Below are positions 43,133 through 51,560 of a stretch of DNA of 64,000 bases, in pieces (positions within the stretch are counted from its first letter, which is position 1; each line of letters begins with the position of its first letter). The translations under genes were made by a program, and so were the position numbers. This DNA is from JACKEQ01 sp041389565 (GTDB taxonomy: Bacteria; Myxococcota_A; UBA796; GCA-2862545), in NCBI GenBank assembly GCA_041389565.1, contig JAWKRP010000010.1:229798-293797 (forward strand), in the 5' to 3' direction. The notes beneath the pieces are model-generated. The model worked only from the letters and a program-made list of their open reading frames with translations, did not search any database and was not told the DNA's origin.

Positions 43133-44209
43133 TCACCAGGGGATGAGCGCGGCCGCGCGTCCTCCGGCGGTGTCCGAGGGCACCTCGCGAGGCAGCATGT
43201 CCGCGACCTCCGACGCTGCGACGAAGCCGAGCTCGGCGTCCAGCAGCGTGCGCCCGCGGTAGGTGCCGCCGACCCACAGCGCCGCAGCGGGCTCCTTGCC
43301 CACCCCCATGCGAACGACCCCGCGCCGGCCGCGGTCTCCGGCGACCCACGTGCGCCACTCGCCCACCCAGTCGCCCGCCACTCCCGCCAGGCGTGGAGAG
43401 ACGTCGTCGATCCAGATGGGGTCGGACAGCGCGTCTCGGCGACCCGGCGGACCCTCTTCGCCCGACAGGCGGTCTGCGAGGCTCCAGAGGCACGCCGGCT
43501 CTCCACAGGCCGGCTCCATGTCGAATCGAACGGCGACCTCCTCCAGGAGGCGCGCACGGCGCTCGTCGTCGGGGTCCCACGCCGACCATGCGACCAGGCG
43601 CGCCGCGCTCTGTGGGTCGTCCTGGTGGATGCCGTGCCACGCGGCCAGCCACGGATCCGCGAAGCCGTCCGGGAGGTCGCGATCGACGAGGAGCTCGAGG
43701 TGCTCGCGCGCGGCTTCGGAGGGGAGGCCCTCGGGGCGAAGATCGAGCGACTGCGCCGGATCGAGCGGGTCCCCCGCGATCAGCGCGCGCAGCGCGTTCC
43801 GGGCCCGCCCCAGCGGGCTGTTCGGAGCCTCGCGCCGCGGTGCGTGCTCGAGCAGCCAGGCCTCGCCACACGGGGAGCGCCGGTCTCCGAGCCACAGCGC
43901 ACGCACACCGCGGTCCACGGGCTCACAGGCCTCGAGCCGATGCAGGAGGTCGGTGTCGTCGAGGTCTCCCGGGCCGCAGGCAGCGAGGCCCAGCCAGAAC
44001 AGGAGAGGCCACCGGGTTGGAACGACTCGCGCCTCTCCCGGTGGCCTCCTTGGGGGTCGGGTGGGAAGGACGCACGCCCGGCAATCCAGACGCGAGCCAT
44101 CGCAGCGGGGGGAACGGCGCCAGGAGCACCGCGAGCGTTCGGGGAAGGGAGCCGGAAAGGGCCCGGCCCGCCATTGGTACCGCTCCGATCCTGCCGGGTC
44201 AAGCGTCAT
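43133..44209 (-). CDS. probable lipoprotein; N-terminus uncertain
   Basis: The mature part is convincing: RWPLLFWLGLAACGPGD is a lipoprotein signal, then a helical Asp/Glu/Arg-rich domain of about 270 residues with three cysteines. The only in-frame ATG is at 44209, which would add about 65 implausible residues before the signal. AAGGAGG (44037-44043) lies upstream of the signal but no ATG, GTG or TTG follows in frame. TTGACC (44197-44202) and a weak TACCAA (44174-44179) 17 bp apart suggest transcription starting downstream of that ATG. Either an unusual start is used or the N-terminus is damaged. Confidence 0.5.
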   Translation of the reverse strand: MTLDPAGSERYQWRAGPFPAPFPERSRCSWRRSPRCDGSRLDCRACVLPTRPPRRPPGEARVVPTRWPLLFWLGLAACGPGDLDDTDLLHRLEACEPVDRGVRALWLGDRRSPCGEAWLLEHAPRREAPNSPLGRARNALRALIAGDPLDPAQSLDLRPEGLPSEAAREHLELLVDRDLPDGFADPWLAAWHGIHQDDPQSAARLVAWSAWDPDDERRARLLEEVAVRFDMEPACGEPACLWSLADRLSGEEGPPGRRDALSDPIWIDDVSPRLAGVAGDWVGEWRTWVAGDRGRRGVVRMGVGKEPAAALWVGGTYRGRTLLDAELGFVAASEVADMLPREVPSDTAGGRAAALIPW

Positions 44210-44577
44210 TACCTACGTTTCCACTACACGGTTTCCCGCGGCCGTTCATCCATATCCTGGGGATAACGCGACCCGTGATCGATTCCCTGGGAACACCCGT
44301 CATCCTCGATCGACGGCCGATCTGGGTGGGATTCGGATCCAAACGGTTCAACCTCGGTTTCGGAGATTCCACCCGGGATCGGGGAATTCTCCTAGGGATC
44401 GCCTGTGGATGGCGCCCCCTGGGGAGCGTTCCCAGCGCGGCACGACATCCGCGGCGTTCCAGGCGTGCTCCCGCGATTTCGGATCGACGGATGCGACGCG
44501 CCACGGTGTTTCCGAGGTCCAGACACACGACAGCCCGCCGGAGGGGCGGGCTGCGAGGACGAGTCCCGGAGGGTTCG
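44210..44577. other. noncoding gap with terminator
   Basis: This 368-base gap has no frame with a start and SD. It is slightly less GC-rich and contains many CTGGGGAT or CTGGGAAC-like blocks (for example 44258-44268, 44289-44299, 44372-44398, 44409-44419). A 9-bp stem-loop (CAGCCCGCC ... GGCGGGCTG, 44531-44553) at the right end is the likely terminator of the minus-strand Asp-rich lipoprotein gene. The left edge contains the possible promoter of the 43133 gene. Confidence 0.5.
44531..44553 (-). terminator. stem-loop terminator after Asp-repeat lipoprotein
   Basis: A perfect 9-bp stem (CAGCCCGCC, GGCGGGCTG) with a five-base loop lies 25 bases past the stop of the minus-strand lipoprotein gene at 44578. 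There is no T-run, so it may act with Rho or as an mRNA-stabilising hairpin. Confidence 0.5.
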
Positions 44578-44988
44578 TCAGGGGGTTCCGGTGTCGCCCG
44601 TGCTGGTGGTGCCGGTGTCGCCGGTGGTGGTGGCCACGCCGGTGTCGGCCGTGGTGGGGGTGACGCCGGTGTCGTTGCTCGTATCGGCATCGGTGTCGGC
44701 GTCGGTGTCGGCATCGGTATCCGCGTCGGTGTCGGTGTCCGTGTCGGCGTCGGTGTCCGTATCCGTGTCGGAATCGGTGTCCGAGTCGGTGTCGGTGTCG
44801 GTATCCGAGTCGGTGTCGGCGTCTGCATCCGTGTCGGCGTCGCCTTCCGGAGGCGTCGGGAAGTCGGTGTCGACCTCGGGGATGGGCTGGTCGAACACGA
44901 CAGTCGGTTCGGTGGGGTCGGACTTGGCGGACTCGACGCTCTGCTTGCAACCAACGAGCATGAGCGCGATGAGGATGGGCCGTGTCAT
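44578..44988 (-). CDS. lipoprotein consisting largely of Asp-dipeptide repeat
   Basis: A 136-residue lipoprotein with signal peptide MTRPILIALMLVGCKQ (lipid on Cys14). Residues about 50-105 are an uninterrupted run in which Asp alternates with Thr, Ala or Ser. The C-terminus is a Thr/Gly-rich tail (TGDTGTTSTGDTGTP). It has no folded domain. It could be a cell-surface spacer, Ca2+ buffer or phase-separating polymer. A TATAGT -10-like hexamer (45033-45038) lies 45 bases upstream. The next gene upstream is dnaE2 on the same strand. Confidence 0.8.
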   Translation of the reverse strand: MTRPILIALMLVGCKQSVESAKSDPTEPTVVFDQPIPEVDTDFPTPPEGDADTDADADTDSDTDTDTDSDTDSDTDTDTDADTDTDTDADTDADTDADTDADTSNDTGVTPTTADTGVATTTGDTGTTSTGDTGTP

Positions 44989-45042
44989 CTCTGCGGAGCC
45001 TCCAGGACGCGTGCCGACCGCGTCCGCCGCGCACTATAGTCG

Positions 45043-45054
45043 CCCCGTTCGGGG
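45043..45054 (-). terminator. weak hairpin at dnaE2 3' end
   Basis: CCCCG and CGGGG (45043-45054) form a short GC hairpin just past the dnaE2 stop. There is no T-run, so termination here may be weak. The following lipoprotein gene appears to have its own -10-like element just beyond. Confidence 0.35.
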
Positions 45055-45065
45055 GAGGCACGGTC

Positions 45066-48000
45066 TCAGTGGAAGTTCCGCGCCCGGATCGCCGGCGCGG
45101 CGCGGTCGTCGGGCCACGGACACTCCCAGAAATGCAGCACCACCACGCTGATCGCGTCGCCCTGGCGCTGAAGCATGCCGTCGCACCCGAGCAGGCTCGC
45201 GTGGCGTGCCAGCCGCCGGTACCGCTCCCAGATCTTCGGCCACACCACGAGGTTGGTCATCGCGGACTCGTCTTCGAGCGTCATGAACACGACGCCGGAC
45301 GCCGTTCCCGGCCGCTGACGCGACGACACCAGGCCCGCGACCCGTACCCTCGTGTCGCTCGGCGTGTCGGCGAGCGCGCCGAGGGACACCACGCCCTCCG
45401 GCAGGAGCGGACGCGCGAGCGCCATGGGGTGCAGATCGACGCTCAGCCCCACCGTGCGGTAGTCGGCCTTCAGGTGGTCGACCCGCCCGGACTCCGGCAG
45501 CCGGGGCGCGGGCTCGTTGCGCGACAGGCCGGCGAGCAGGGGCAGCTCCGTCCACAGGCCCTGGAGCACCCAGGCCGCCTGCCGGCGATCGGGACCCAGC
45601 GCCCGGAACGCGTTCGCCTCGGCGAGCGCCTGGAGCCGGCCGCGATCGAGCGCCGTGCGCCGCGCGAAGTCGGGGAGGCTCGCGAACGGCCCGTCGGCAC
45701 GGGCGGCTTCGACGGCCGCTCCGTGTTCCTCCCCGAATCCCTGGACCAGTCGGAGCCCCAGCCGCAGGGCCGGCTCGCCGTCGGACCGGGCCTCCAGCGT
45801 GCAGTCGTAGTCGCTCTCGAGCGCGCACACGGGCCGGACCTCGATGCCGTGCCGCTGGGCGTCGGCGACGATGGCCCGCGCGCTGTAGAAGCCCATGGGC
45901 TGGCTGTTGATGAGCGCAGCCGCGAACGCGGCGGGCTGGTGGCACTTCAGCCACCCCGACACGTACACGAGCATCGCGAAGCTGGCCGAGTGCGACTCGG
46001 GGAAGCCGTACTCGCCGAACCCGAGGATCTGCGCGTAGATCTTCTCGGCGTAGTCGGGCTCGATGCCCTGCTCGACCATGCCGGCCACGAGCCTCCGGCC
46101 CAGCTCGTCGAGGTTGCCGCGCTTCCGCCACGCGCCCATCGCCCGGCGTAGCTGATCGGCCTCGCCCGCCGAGAACCCTCCGACCGCCGCGGCCATCGCC
46201 ATCACCTGCTCCTGGAACAGTGGGACCCCGAGCGTGCGCTCGAGGATCGGCTCGAGCAGGGGGTGCGGGTAGGTGACGGGCTCCTCGCCGGTGCGCCGGC
46301 GCAGGTACGGGTGGACCATGCCCCCCTGGATCGGACCGGGGCGTACGATCGCCACCTCGACCACGAGATCGTAGAAGGTGCGCGGCTTGAGGCGCGGCAG
46401 CATCGACATCTGCGCGCGGCTCTCGATCTGGAACACCCCCACGGTGTCGGCGCGGCAGAACATGTCGTACACGGCGGGATCTTCGGCGGGGACCGTGGCG
46501 AGGCTCCACACCTGACCGCAGAACCGCTGCACGAGCTCGAACGCCTTGCGGATGCACGTGAGCATCCCGAGCCCGAGGATGTCGACCTTCACGAAGCGCA
46601 GGGCATCGACGTCGTACTTGTCCCACTGGATGACCGTGCGGCCCTCCATCGTGGCGGGCTCGACGGGCACGAGGTCGATGAGCTGGCCATCCGCGATCAC
46701 GAACCCGCCCACGTGGATCGACACGTGCCGCGGGAACCCCTTCATCTGCTGGGCGATCGCGACCGTCTGGCGCAGCGCGAGCGACTCCGGGTCGAGCCCG
46801 CTCTCGCGGATGACGTCGGCCGTCATGCCGGGCGTCCACCAGTCCATGGACTTCGCCAGGCGGTCGACCTGGTCGAGCGACAGCCCGAACACCTTGCCGA
46901 TGTCGCGCACGGCGGACCGCGGCCGGTAGCAGATGAACTCGTTCACCAGCGCGGCCCGATGGCGCCCGTACTTCGCGTAGATGTACTGGATGACCTCCTC
47001 GCGGCGCTCGTGCTCGAAGTCGACGTCGATGTCGGGCGGTTCCCCGCGCTCCTTGCTGATGAAGCGCTCGAACAGGAGCGTGCTCCGGCTCGGATCGACC
47101 GCCGTGATGCCGAGCGCGTAGCAGACCGCCGAGTTCGCGGCCGACCCGCGCCCCTGGCACAGGATCCCCCGGCTGCGCGCGAACCGTACGGCGTCGTTCA
47201 CCGTGAGGAAGTACGCGGGGAACTCCATCTCCTCGATCACCTCGAGCTCGTAGGCGATCTGCTGGAGCACGTCTTCCGGGACGCCGTCTGGATAGCGCTG
47301 CTCGAGCCCCTCGTTCGTGAGCGCCGTGAGCCAGCTCATCGCCGTGTGGCCCTCGGGCACGACCTCGCGCGGGTACGTGTACCTCAGCTCGTCGAGCGTG
47401 AACGTGCAGCGCTCGGCGACCGCCACCGCGGCCTCGATCGCTTCGGGCCAGTCGGCGTACAGCCGCCGGAAGTCGCGCTCCGACAGCACGTGCCGCATCT
47501 GGTTGTTGTGCAGCGCCGTTCCCGCGGAATCGAGCGTGGTGCGGCGCCGGATGCAGGTGAGCACGTCGGCCACGGGCCGGCGGCCGGGCCGATGGAAGCG
47601 CACGTCGTTCGATGCGACGCACGGGGCCGAGAGCCCGCGCGAGGTCTCGAGGGCCCGCCGCACCCGCACGCGGTCGGCCGGGGTGAGGTTCCGGCACAGC
47701 GCGACGGAGAGCCGCTCTCCGAAGGCCTCCTTCAGCACGTCGGCCTGCTCGGCCGTCCACCCGGGACGCAGGATGCACGACAGCCCGGCGGCATGCTCCG
47801 CCACGCGCGCCGCATCGATCCGGGCCGTGCCCTTCGGCTCGTCTGCACGCGCGGCCGTGAGCAGGCGGCACAGGGAGCGCCAGCCGGCGAGCGTCTCCGC
47901 GTACAGCACGACGGCCGGCCGCCCGATCACCGTGACGGTCGCCCCGCACAGCAGGTGCACCCCCGTCTCGCGCGCGGCCTTGTGGGCCTGGACGACCCCG

Positions 48001-48134
48001 TACACGCTGTCGCGGTCGGCCAGACCGAGGTGCGCGACCCCCTGGCGCGCCGCGGCATCCACCAGCTCGGCGGGCTGCGAAGCGCCATCGAGCAGCGAGA
48101 AACACGAACGGGACATCAGCTCGGCGTACGCCAC
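45066..48134 (-). CDS. dnaE2: error-prone DNA polymerase DnaE2
   Basis: A 1022-residue C-family polymerase of the damage-inducible type. Active-site blocks are PDIDVDFEHERR and KVDILGLGMLT, which carry the catalytic aspartates. The C-terminal OB domain (RVRVAGLVSSRQRPGTA) is present. The PHP-like N-terminus begins AYAELMSRSCFSLLDGAS, whereas relatives usually have LHCHSNFS, so two metal-binding His are lost. The GTG at 48134 gives the usual start; ATG 48146 is inside the LexA box. A predicted promoter places transcription start at that GTG, so the mRNA may be leaderless. imuA and imuB are absent from the window. Confidence 0.93.
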   Translation of the reverse strand: MAYAELMSRSCFSLLDGASQPAELVDAAARQGVAHLGLADRDSVYGVVQAHKAARETGVHLLCGATVTVIGRPAVVLYAETLAGWRSLCRLLTAARADEPKGTARIDAARVAEHAAGLSCILRPGWTAEQADVLKEAFGERLSVALCRNLTPADRVRVRRALETSRGLSAPCVASNDVRFHRPGRRPVADVLTCIRRRTTLDSAGTALHNNQMRHVLSERDFRRLYADWPEAIEAAVAVAERCTFTLDELRYTYPREVVPEGHTAMSWLTALTNEGLEQRYPDGVPEDVLQQIAYELEVIEEMEFPAYFLTVNDAVRFARSRGILCQGRGSAANSAVCYALGITAVDPSRSTLLFERFISKERGEPPDIDVDFEHERREEVIQYIYAKYGRHRAALVNEFICYRPRSAVRDIGKVFGLSLDQVDRLAKSMDWWTPGMTADVIRESGLDPESLALRQTVAIAQQMKGFPRHVSIHVGGFVIADGQLIDLVPVEPATMEGRTVIQWDKYDVDALRFVKVDILGLGMLTCIRKAFELVQRFCGQVWSLATVPAEDPAVYDMFCRADTVGVFQIESRAQMSMLPRLKPRTFYDLVVEVAIVRPGPIQGGMVHPYLRRRTGEEPVTYPHPLLEPILERTLGVPLFQEQVMAMAAAVGGFSAGEADQLRRAMGAWRKRGNLDELGRRLVAGMVEQGIEPDYAEKIYAQILGFGEYGFPESHSASFAMLVYVSGWLKCHQPAAFAAALINSQPMGFYSARAIVADAQRHGIEVRPVCALESDYDCTLEARSDGEPALRLGLRLVQGFGEEHGAAVEAARADGPFASLPDFARRTALDRGRLQALAEANAFRALGPDRRQAAWVLQGLWTELPLLAGLSRNEPAPRLPESGRVDHLKADYRTVGLSVDLHPMALARPLLPEGVVSLGALADTPSDTRVRVAGLVSSRQRPGTASGVVFMTLEDESAMTNLVVWPKIWERYRRLARHASLLGCDGMLQRQGDAISVVVLHFWECPWPDDRAAPAIRARNFH

Positions 48135-48137
48135 GGC

Positions 48138-48155
48138 ACAGAACATACGTTCTGT
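48138..48155 (-). promoter_or_regulatory. LexA (SOS) box of dnaE2
   Basis: ACAGAACATACGTTCTGT is a palindrome with core GAAC-N4-GTTC, the Gram-positive type LexA/DinR box. It overlaps the predicted -10 of dnaE2. It explains DNA-damage induction and suggests that this genome's LexA recognises that motif. Confidence 0.75.
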
Positions 48156-48170
48156 GTGAACACACGTCCA
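48142..48170 (-). promoter_or_regulatory. predicted dnaE2 promoter
   Basis: On the minus strand TGGACG (48165-48170) and TATGTT (48142-48147) are 17 bp apart. Transcription would start about at G48134, the first base of the chosen GTG, leaving no leader. The -10 lies inside the LexA box. Confidence 0.45.
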
Positions 48171-48249
48171 GTTCAGGGGTGGTTCAGAGCGATCCACGGG
48201 GGGCGACAGAGCGCGGAATCCCCGGTACGCTAGGCGCCCGGAGGCTCCC

Positions 48250-49893
48250 TTGATCGCCCTCTCCCTCGCCACCGCGCTCGCCCAGACCTGGCCCGCGGAT
48301 GCCACCATCGACGACGCGCTCCGCCTGCAGATGACGCCCCAGGGCCTGTCCGCGGCGGCCGACATCGCGCAGGAGATCGTCCCGAACGACCCCATCGACA
48401 TCCCGCTCATCCAGGGCGGAACGCTCGGCGCGGGCTTCCCGGGCTGCCTCGTCGACTACGGCTACCGCGTCTCGAACGGCTGGGTCGAAGCCGAGGTGCT
48501 CACCGCGAGCATCGTGCCCACGAACGGCACGCTCAACCTCTCCGCGCAGATCGAGGTCACGGTCAACACGAGCTCCGACGCCATGATCCTCGACCTGGGG
48601 GCTGCGTGCGTCGAGGGCGACTGCGACGCGTACGTCGATCCGTTCGTCGTCACGGTCACCGCGCCCATCACCCTGTCGGTCGTGAACGGGAACGTCACCG
48701 CGAACATCGGCACAATCCCGCAGCCCACCGACAACCTCACCGGCAGCGACGTGCACATCACGAACTGCACGGCAGCGTCGATCGTCAACGCCATCGACTC
48801 GGTGTACCCGGTGTACGACATCCTGGTCGACTACGCGCGCGACGAGGCCTACGCGCTCATCCCCGACTTCGTCGACGACTTCGAGGTCCAGATCAACGAC
48901 GCCCTCACGGTCGCGCGGTTCAGCGACCAGATCGACCTGCTGGGCACCACGCTGTACGTCGACTTCGCGCCCGACTCGATCAGCACGACTCCGTCGGGGG
49001 TCGACATCCAGATCGCGGGCAGCGTGTACGCCGATCAGAACCCCTGCATCGCCGAGTACGACGTGGGCGGCTCGCGCATGAGCTCCGGTCCGGCGCCCGG
49101 GGTCAACACCCTCCCGTCCGCCACGCACGTGGGTGCACGGGTGTCCGCCGACATCGTCGACCAGGGGCTGTACGCCATCTGGCGCGGTGGCCTGCTGTGC
49201 CAGAACCTCGAAGGCGGCGAGCTCGGCGGCTTCACGCTCGACACGAACCTCCTGTCGCTCGTCGGTGGCGAGTCGTACGGCGAGCTCTACCCCGACACCA
49301 AGCCGCTCACGATCCGCACGGCCCCCGCGAACCCACCCATCACGGTGGCCAGCGCGTCACACGACCTCGCGGTCCAGGTCGAGGAGCTCGGCATCGACTT
49401 CTACGCCGAGCTCGACGGCCGCCAGGCGCACGCGCTCGGCATGAACGTGTCGCCCGAGGTCGGGCTCGACGTCACGTTCAGCAACGTGTTCGGCACCCTC
49501 GAGGTCGACATCGCGCTGCCCGAGTCCTACAACGCCACGCTGCGCGGCGATCCCATGGTCCCCGATGCCGAAGAGGTCATCGTGAACGTCGAGAACATCG
49601 TCGGCACGCTCGCGGAGACCGCCATCACGGGCGCGCTCGGCAGCAGCCTGTCGTTCGAGCTGCCCACGTACGACTCGCCGTCGGGTCCGAACTTCGGCCT
49701 GCGCGACCTCGAGATCACCGGCACATCGGGCGGGTGGACCACCGCAGAAGCGGCGGTGGGCACGGTCACCTACAACAATGCGCAGGGCTGCGACCAGGGC
49801 TGCCAGGGCTCGGCGGGCTGCGACACGCCCGGCCTGTCGTTCAGCTGGGGTGCCGGTCTGTTCGTGCTGATCGGGCTCCGCCGCCGCCGTTAG
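48250..49893 (+). CDS. exported protein with MYXO-CTERM-like tail
   Basis: A 547-residue secreted protein. The signal peptide is short (ALSLATALAQT). The mature part is a long series of beta-strands (VNTSSDAMILDLGAA, VTVTAPITLSVVNGN, SGVDIQIAGSVYADQ) that could be one or more beta-sandwich or BPI-like domains. Near the C-terminus a Cys-rich stretch (QGCDQGCQGSAGCDTPG) precedes a hydrophobic segment and RRRR, the tripartite layout of MYXO-CTERM sorting signals. It starts at TTG 48250, with GGAGG upstream. The surface role is unknown. Confidence 0.82.
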   Translation: MIALSLATALAQTWPADATIDDALRLQMTPQGLSAAADIAQEIVPNDPIDIPLIQGGTLGAGFPGCLVDYGYRVSNGWVEAEVLTASIVPTNGTLNLSAQIEVTVNTSSDAMILDLGAACVEGDCDAYVDPFVVTVTAPITLSVVNGNVTANIGTIPQPTDNLTGSDVHITNCTAASIVNAIDSVYPVYDILVDYARDEAYALIPDFVDDFEVQINDALTVARFSDQIDLLGTTLYVDFAPDSISTTPSGVDIQIAGSVYADQNPCIAEYDVGGSRMSSGPAPGVNTLPSATHVGARVSADIVDQGLYAIWRGGLLCQNLEGGELGGFTLDTNLLSLVGGESYGELYPDTKPLTIRTAPANPPITVASASHDLAVQVEELGIDFYAELDGRQAHALGMNVSPEVGLDVTFSNVFGTLEVDIALPESYNATLRGDPMVPDAEEVIVNVENIVGTLAETAITGALGSSLSFELPTYDSPSGPNFGLRDLEITGTSGGWTTAEAAVGTVTYNNAQGCDQGCQGSAGCDTPGLSFSWGAGLFVLIGLRRRR

Positions 49894-49913
49894 ACTGATC
49901 GCACGGAGAGCGC

Positions 49914-50756
49914 GTGTACATCCGTCGCGTCCACATCGAAGGCTTCCGCTGCATCGACGACCTGACGCTCGAGTTCACCGGTCCTGACGGAGCCGCGTCG
50001 CCGTTCGTGGCGATCATCGGTCCGAACGGGACAGGGAAGACCTCCATCCTCGAGGCGCTCAGCGCGTGCCTGATCCGGGTCCTGGACAAATCGTCCACCT
50101 TGGACCTCCCGCATCAGGCCGCGATTTCCTTCGCCCAGAGCTCGGTGGATGTCCACATCCGCGATGGCAACCTGCTGGCGCCGAACGGCCATGCTGCCGA
50201 ACCTTTCGCCAAGCGCATTCTCTACATTCCCGCGTCCCGAGACCCACAGATCCGCGGCCGCTCCATCCAGGTCGGCGCACTGGCACATCTAGAGGGCTCA
50301 CAGGCCCTGAGCCGCGACGAGACCAACGCACGTGAACTGGCCCTGCACGCCTGGCTCACCCACCTCCGGATCTCCGGCGACCCGACTCCCCTCTGGAGCG
50401 CGGTCGAGGCCTTCCTGCCGCACTACCGGTTCCACGGGCTCACCGCCGACCTCGAGCCCCAGTTCTCGAACGGCACCAAGACCCTGCCCTTCCGGGCCCT
50501 GAGCTCCGGCGAGCGCAAGATCATCTTCCTGTTCGCCGAGATCCTCATGCACTGCGGGCCCGCGGGCATCCTGCTCATCGACGAGCCGGAAGCGCACCTG
50601 CATCCCGACTGGCAGCGCCGCATGCCTGGAGCCCTCCAGGCGCTGCTCCCCGAGGGTCAGATCATCGCGGCGACCCACAGTCCGTACATCATCAACGGGC
50701 TTCAGCCCCACCAGGTGTTCGAGCTAGTCGCGGACGGAGGTGACGGATGGTCATGA
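49914..50756 (+). CDS. AAA/RecF-type ATPase of a three-gene module
   Basis: A 280-residue ABC-type ATPase. Walker A GPNGTGKTS is at about residue 37, the signature is LSSGERKIIF, Walker B is ILLIDEPEAHLHP and the switch His is in ATHSPYIIN. Between Walker A and signature there is only a helical insert, with no coiled-coil hook and no TOPRIM domain, so it resembles the ATPase subunits of OLD- or Septu-type systems without a nuclease. GGAG is six bases before GTG 49914. Its stop lies inside the next gene (overlap of ten bases). Codon use with more A/T-ending codons (ATT, CTA) than neighbours suggests acquisition. Confidence 0.86.
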   Translation: MYIRRVHIEGFRCIDDLTLEFTGPDGAASPFVAIIGPNGTGKTSILEALSACLIRVLDKSSTLDLPHQAAISFAQSSVDVHIRDGNLLAPNGHAAEPFAKRILYIPASRDPQIRGRSIQVGALAHLEGSQALSRDETNARELALHAWLTHLRISGDPTPLWSAVEAFLPHYRFHGLTADLEPQFSNGTKTLPFRALSSGERKIIFLFAEILMHCGPAGILLIDEPEAHLHPDWQRRMPGALQALLPEGQIIAATHSPYIINGLQPHQVFELVADGGDGWS

Positions 50757-51142
50757 TCCGCCGACTCACCGAGCGCTTTCCCTCCACCGTGGACGGCTTC
50801 CGCGCCTTCGAGCCCGATGTCGACGAGCGCCTGCGTCCCCTGGTCCACTTGCCACGCGGGTGGAACGGCTACGGAGCCCCCCCGCCCAATCGCCGGTCGC
50901 TCGGCCTGGCCTCGACGGTGATGGAGACGCTGGACCCGACCCGGATCCGTGCCGACGCGGAAGGAGGCGTCGGTCTGTATTTCGGCGGCGTGTCCCGCTT
51001 CGTCCACCTGTGCATCGACAACGATGGTGACGCCGCAGCAGCCTTCGTGGACGACTCCACCGGCGCCCTGACGGCCGAGGACGTCGACCTCGATGCGCTC
51101 TCGTCGCTTCGGCAGCGAATCGACGAGTGGCTCCGTGGCTGA
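50747..51142 (+). CDS. small protein with WNGYGA motif
   Basis: A 131-residue protein with LPRGWNGYGAPPPNRRSLGLA, a pattern (W-N/D-G/S-Y-G-A-P) that I recall as typical of a widespread but unassigned small family, followed by a beta-rich segment (GGVGLYFGGVSRFVHLCIDN). GGAGG lies seven bases before ATG 50747. It overlaps the ATPase gene by ten bases and the following gene by eight (GTGGCTGA). The strict coupling suggests equal stoichiometry in one complex. Function unknown. Confidence 0.75.
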   Translation: MVMIRRLTERFPSTVDGFRAFEPDVDERLRPLVHLPRGWNGYGAPPPNRRSLGLASTVMETLDPTRIRADAEGGVGLYFGGVSRFVHLCIDNDGDAAAAFVDDSTGALTAEDVDLDALSSLRQRIDEWLRG

Positions 51143-51560
51143 CCCACGCCCCGTCGACGAGCCCATTCCTCCGGACGAGGAGCTCTACCGCGCCGTCGGG
51201 GCTGCCGACGTCCAGGGCGACCGAGTCGCCGCGTCCGCGATCGACCTCCAGGGAACCTCCGTGCACCGCGCCCGCTACTGCGATGCCCACATCCCCCTGT
51301 TGGCGGGCCGGCCCGACCTCGATGGCATCGCAGCCACCACGCCCGGCGCACTCCCCGCGAGCGTCCCAATCGGCGATCTCGTCTACCGGTGTTTCGCGGT
51401 CGACGCGCCGACGGCCGGAGACCCCCACCACGCCGAGATCCGGGTGAACACAGACCCCGACTCGCGCGAGAACAAGAAGAAGATCAAGAGCGCGAGCGCG
51501 AAGCTGTTCCTTCGTGAGACCCTCGCGCGCACCTTCCGCATCCACACGAGACCCACGTGA
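51135..51560 (+). CDS. small protein with LYRAV and HHAEI motifs
   Basis: A 141-residue protein beginning with a Pro-rich segment and DEELYRAVGAAD. A later stretch, PTAGDPHHAEIRVNTD, has a His-His-Ala-Glu motif that could be a catalytic or metal site. The Lys-rich C-terminus (RENKKKIKSASAKLFLRE) could touch nucleic acid. I recall similar LYRxV and HAEI patterns from small proteins often found next to WxxYGA proteins, but this is unverified. The GTG at 51135 overlaps the previous stop, and its own stop overlaps the reductase start (GTGA). Confidence 0.72.
   Translation: MADPRPVDEPIPPDEELYRAVGAADVQGDRVAASAIDLQGTSVHRARYCDAHIPLLAGRPDLDGIAATTPGALPASVPIGDLVYRCFAVDAPTAGDPHHAEIRVNTDPDSRENKKKIKSASAKLFLRETLARTFRIHTRPT

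Noticed and set aside
49914..50756. Gabija or OLD nuclease
   Set aside because: The ATPase has no TOPRIM domain and neighbours are not UvrD-like helicases.
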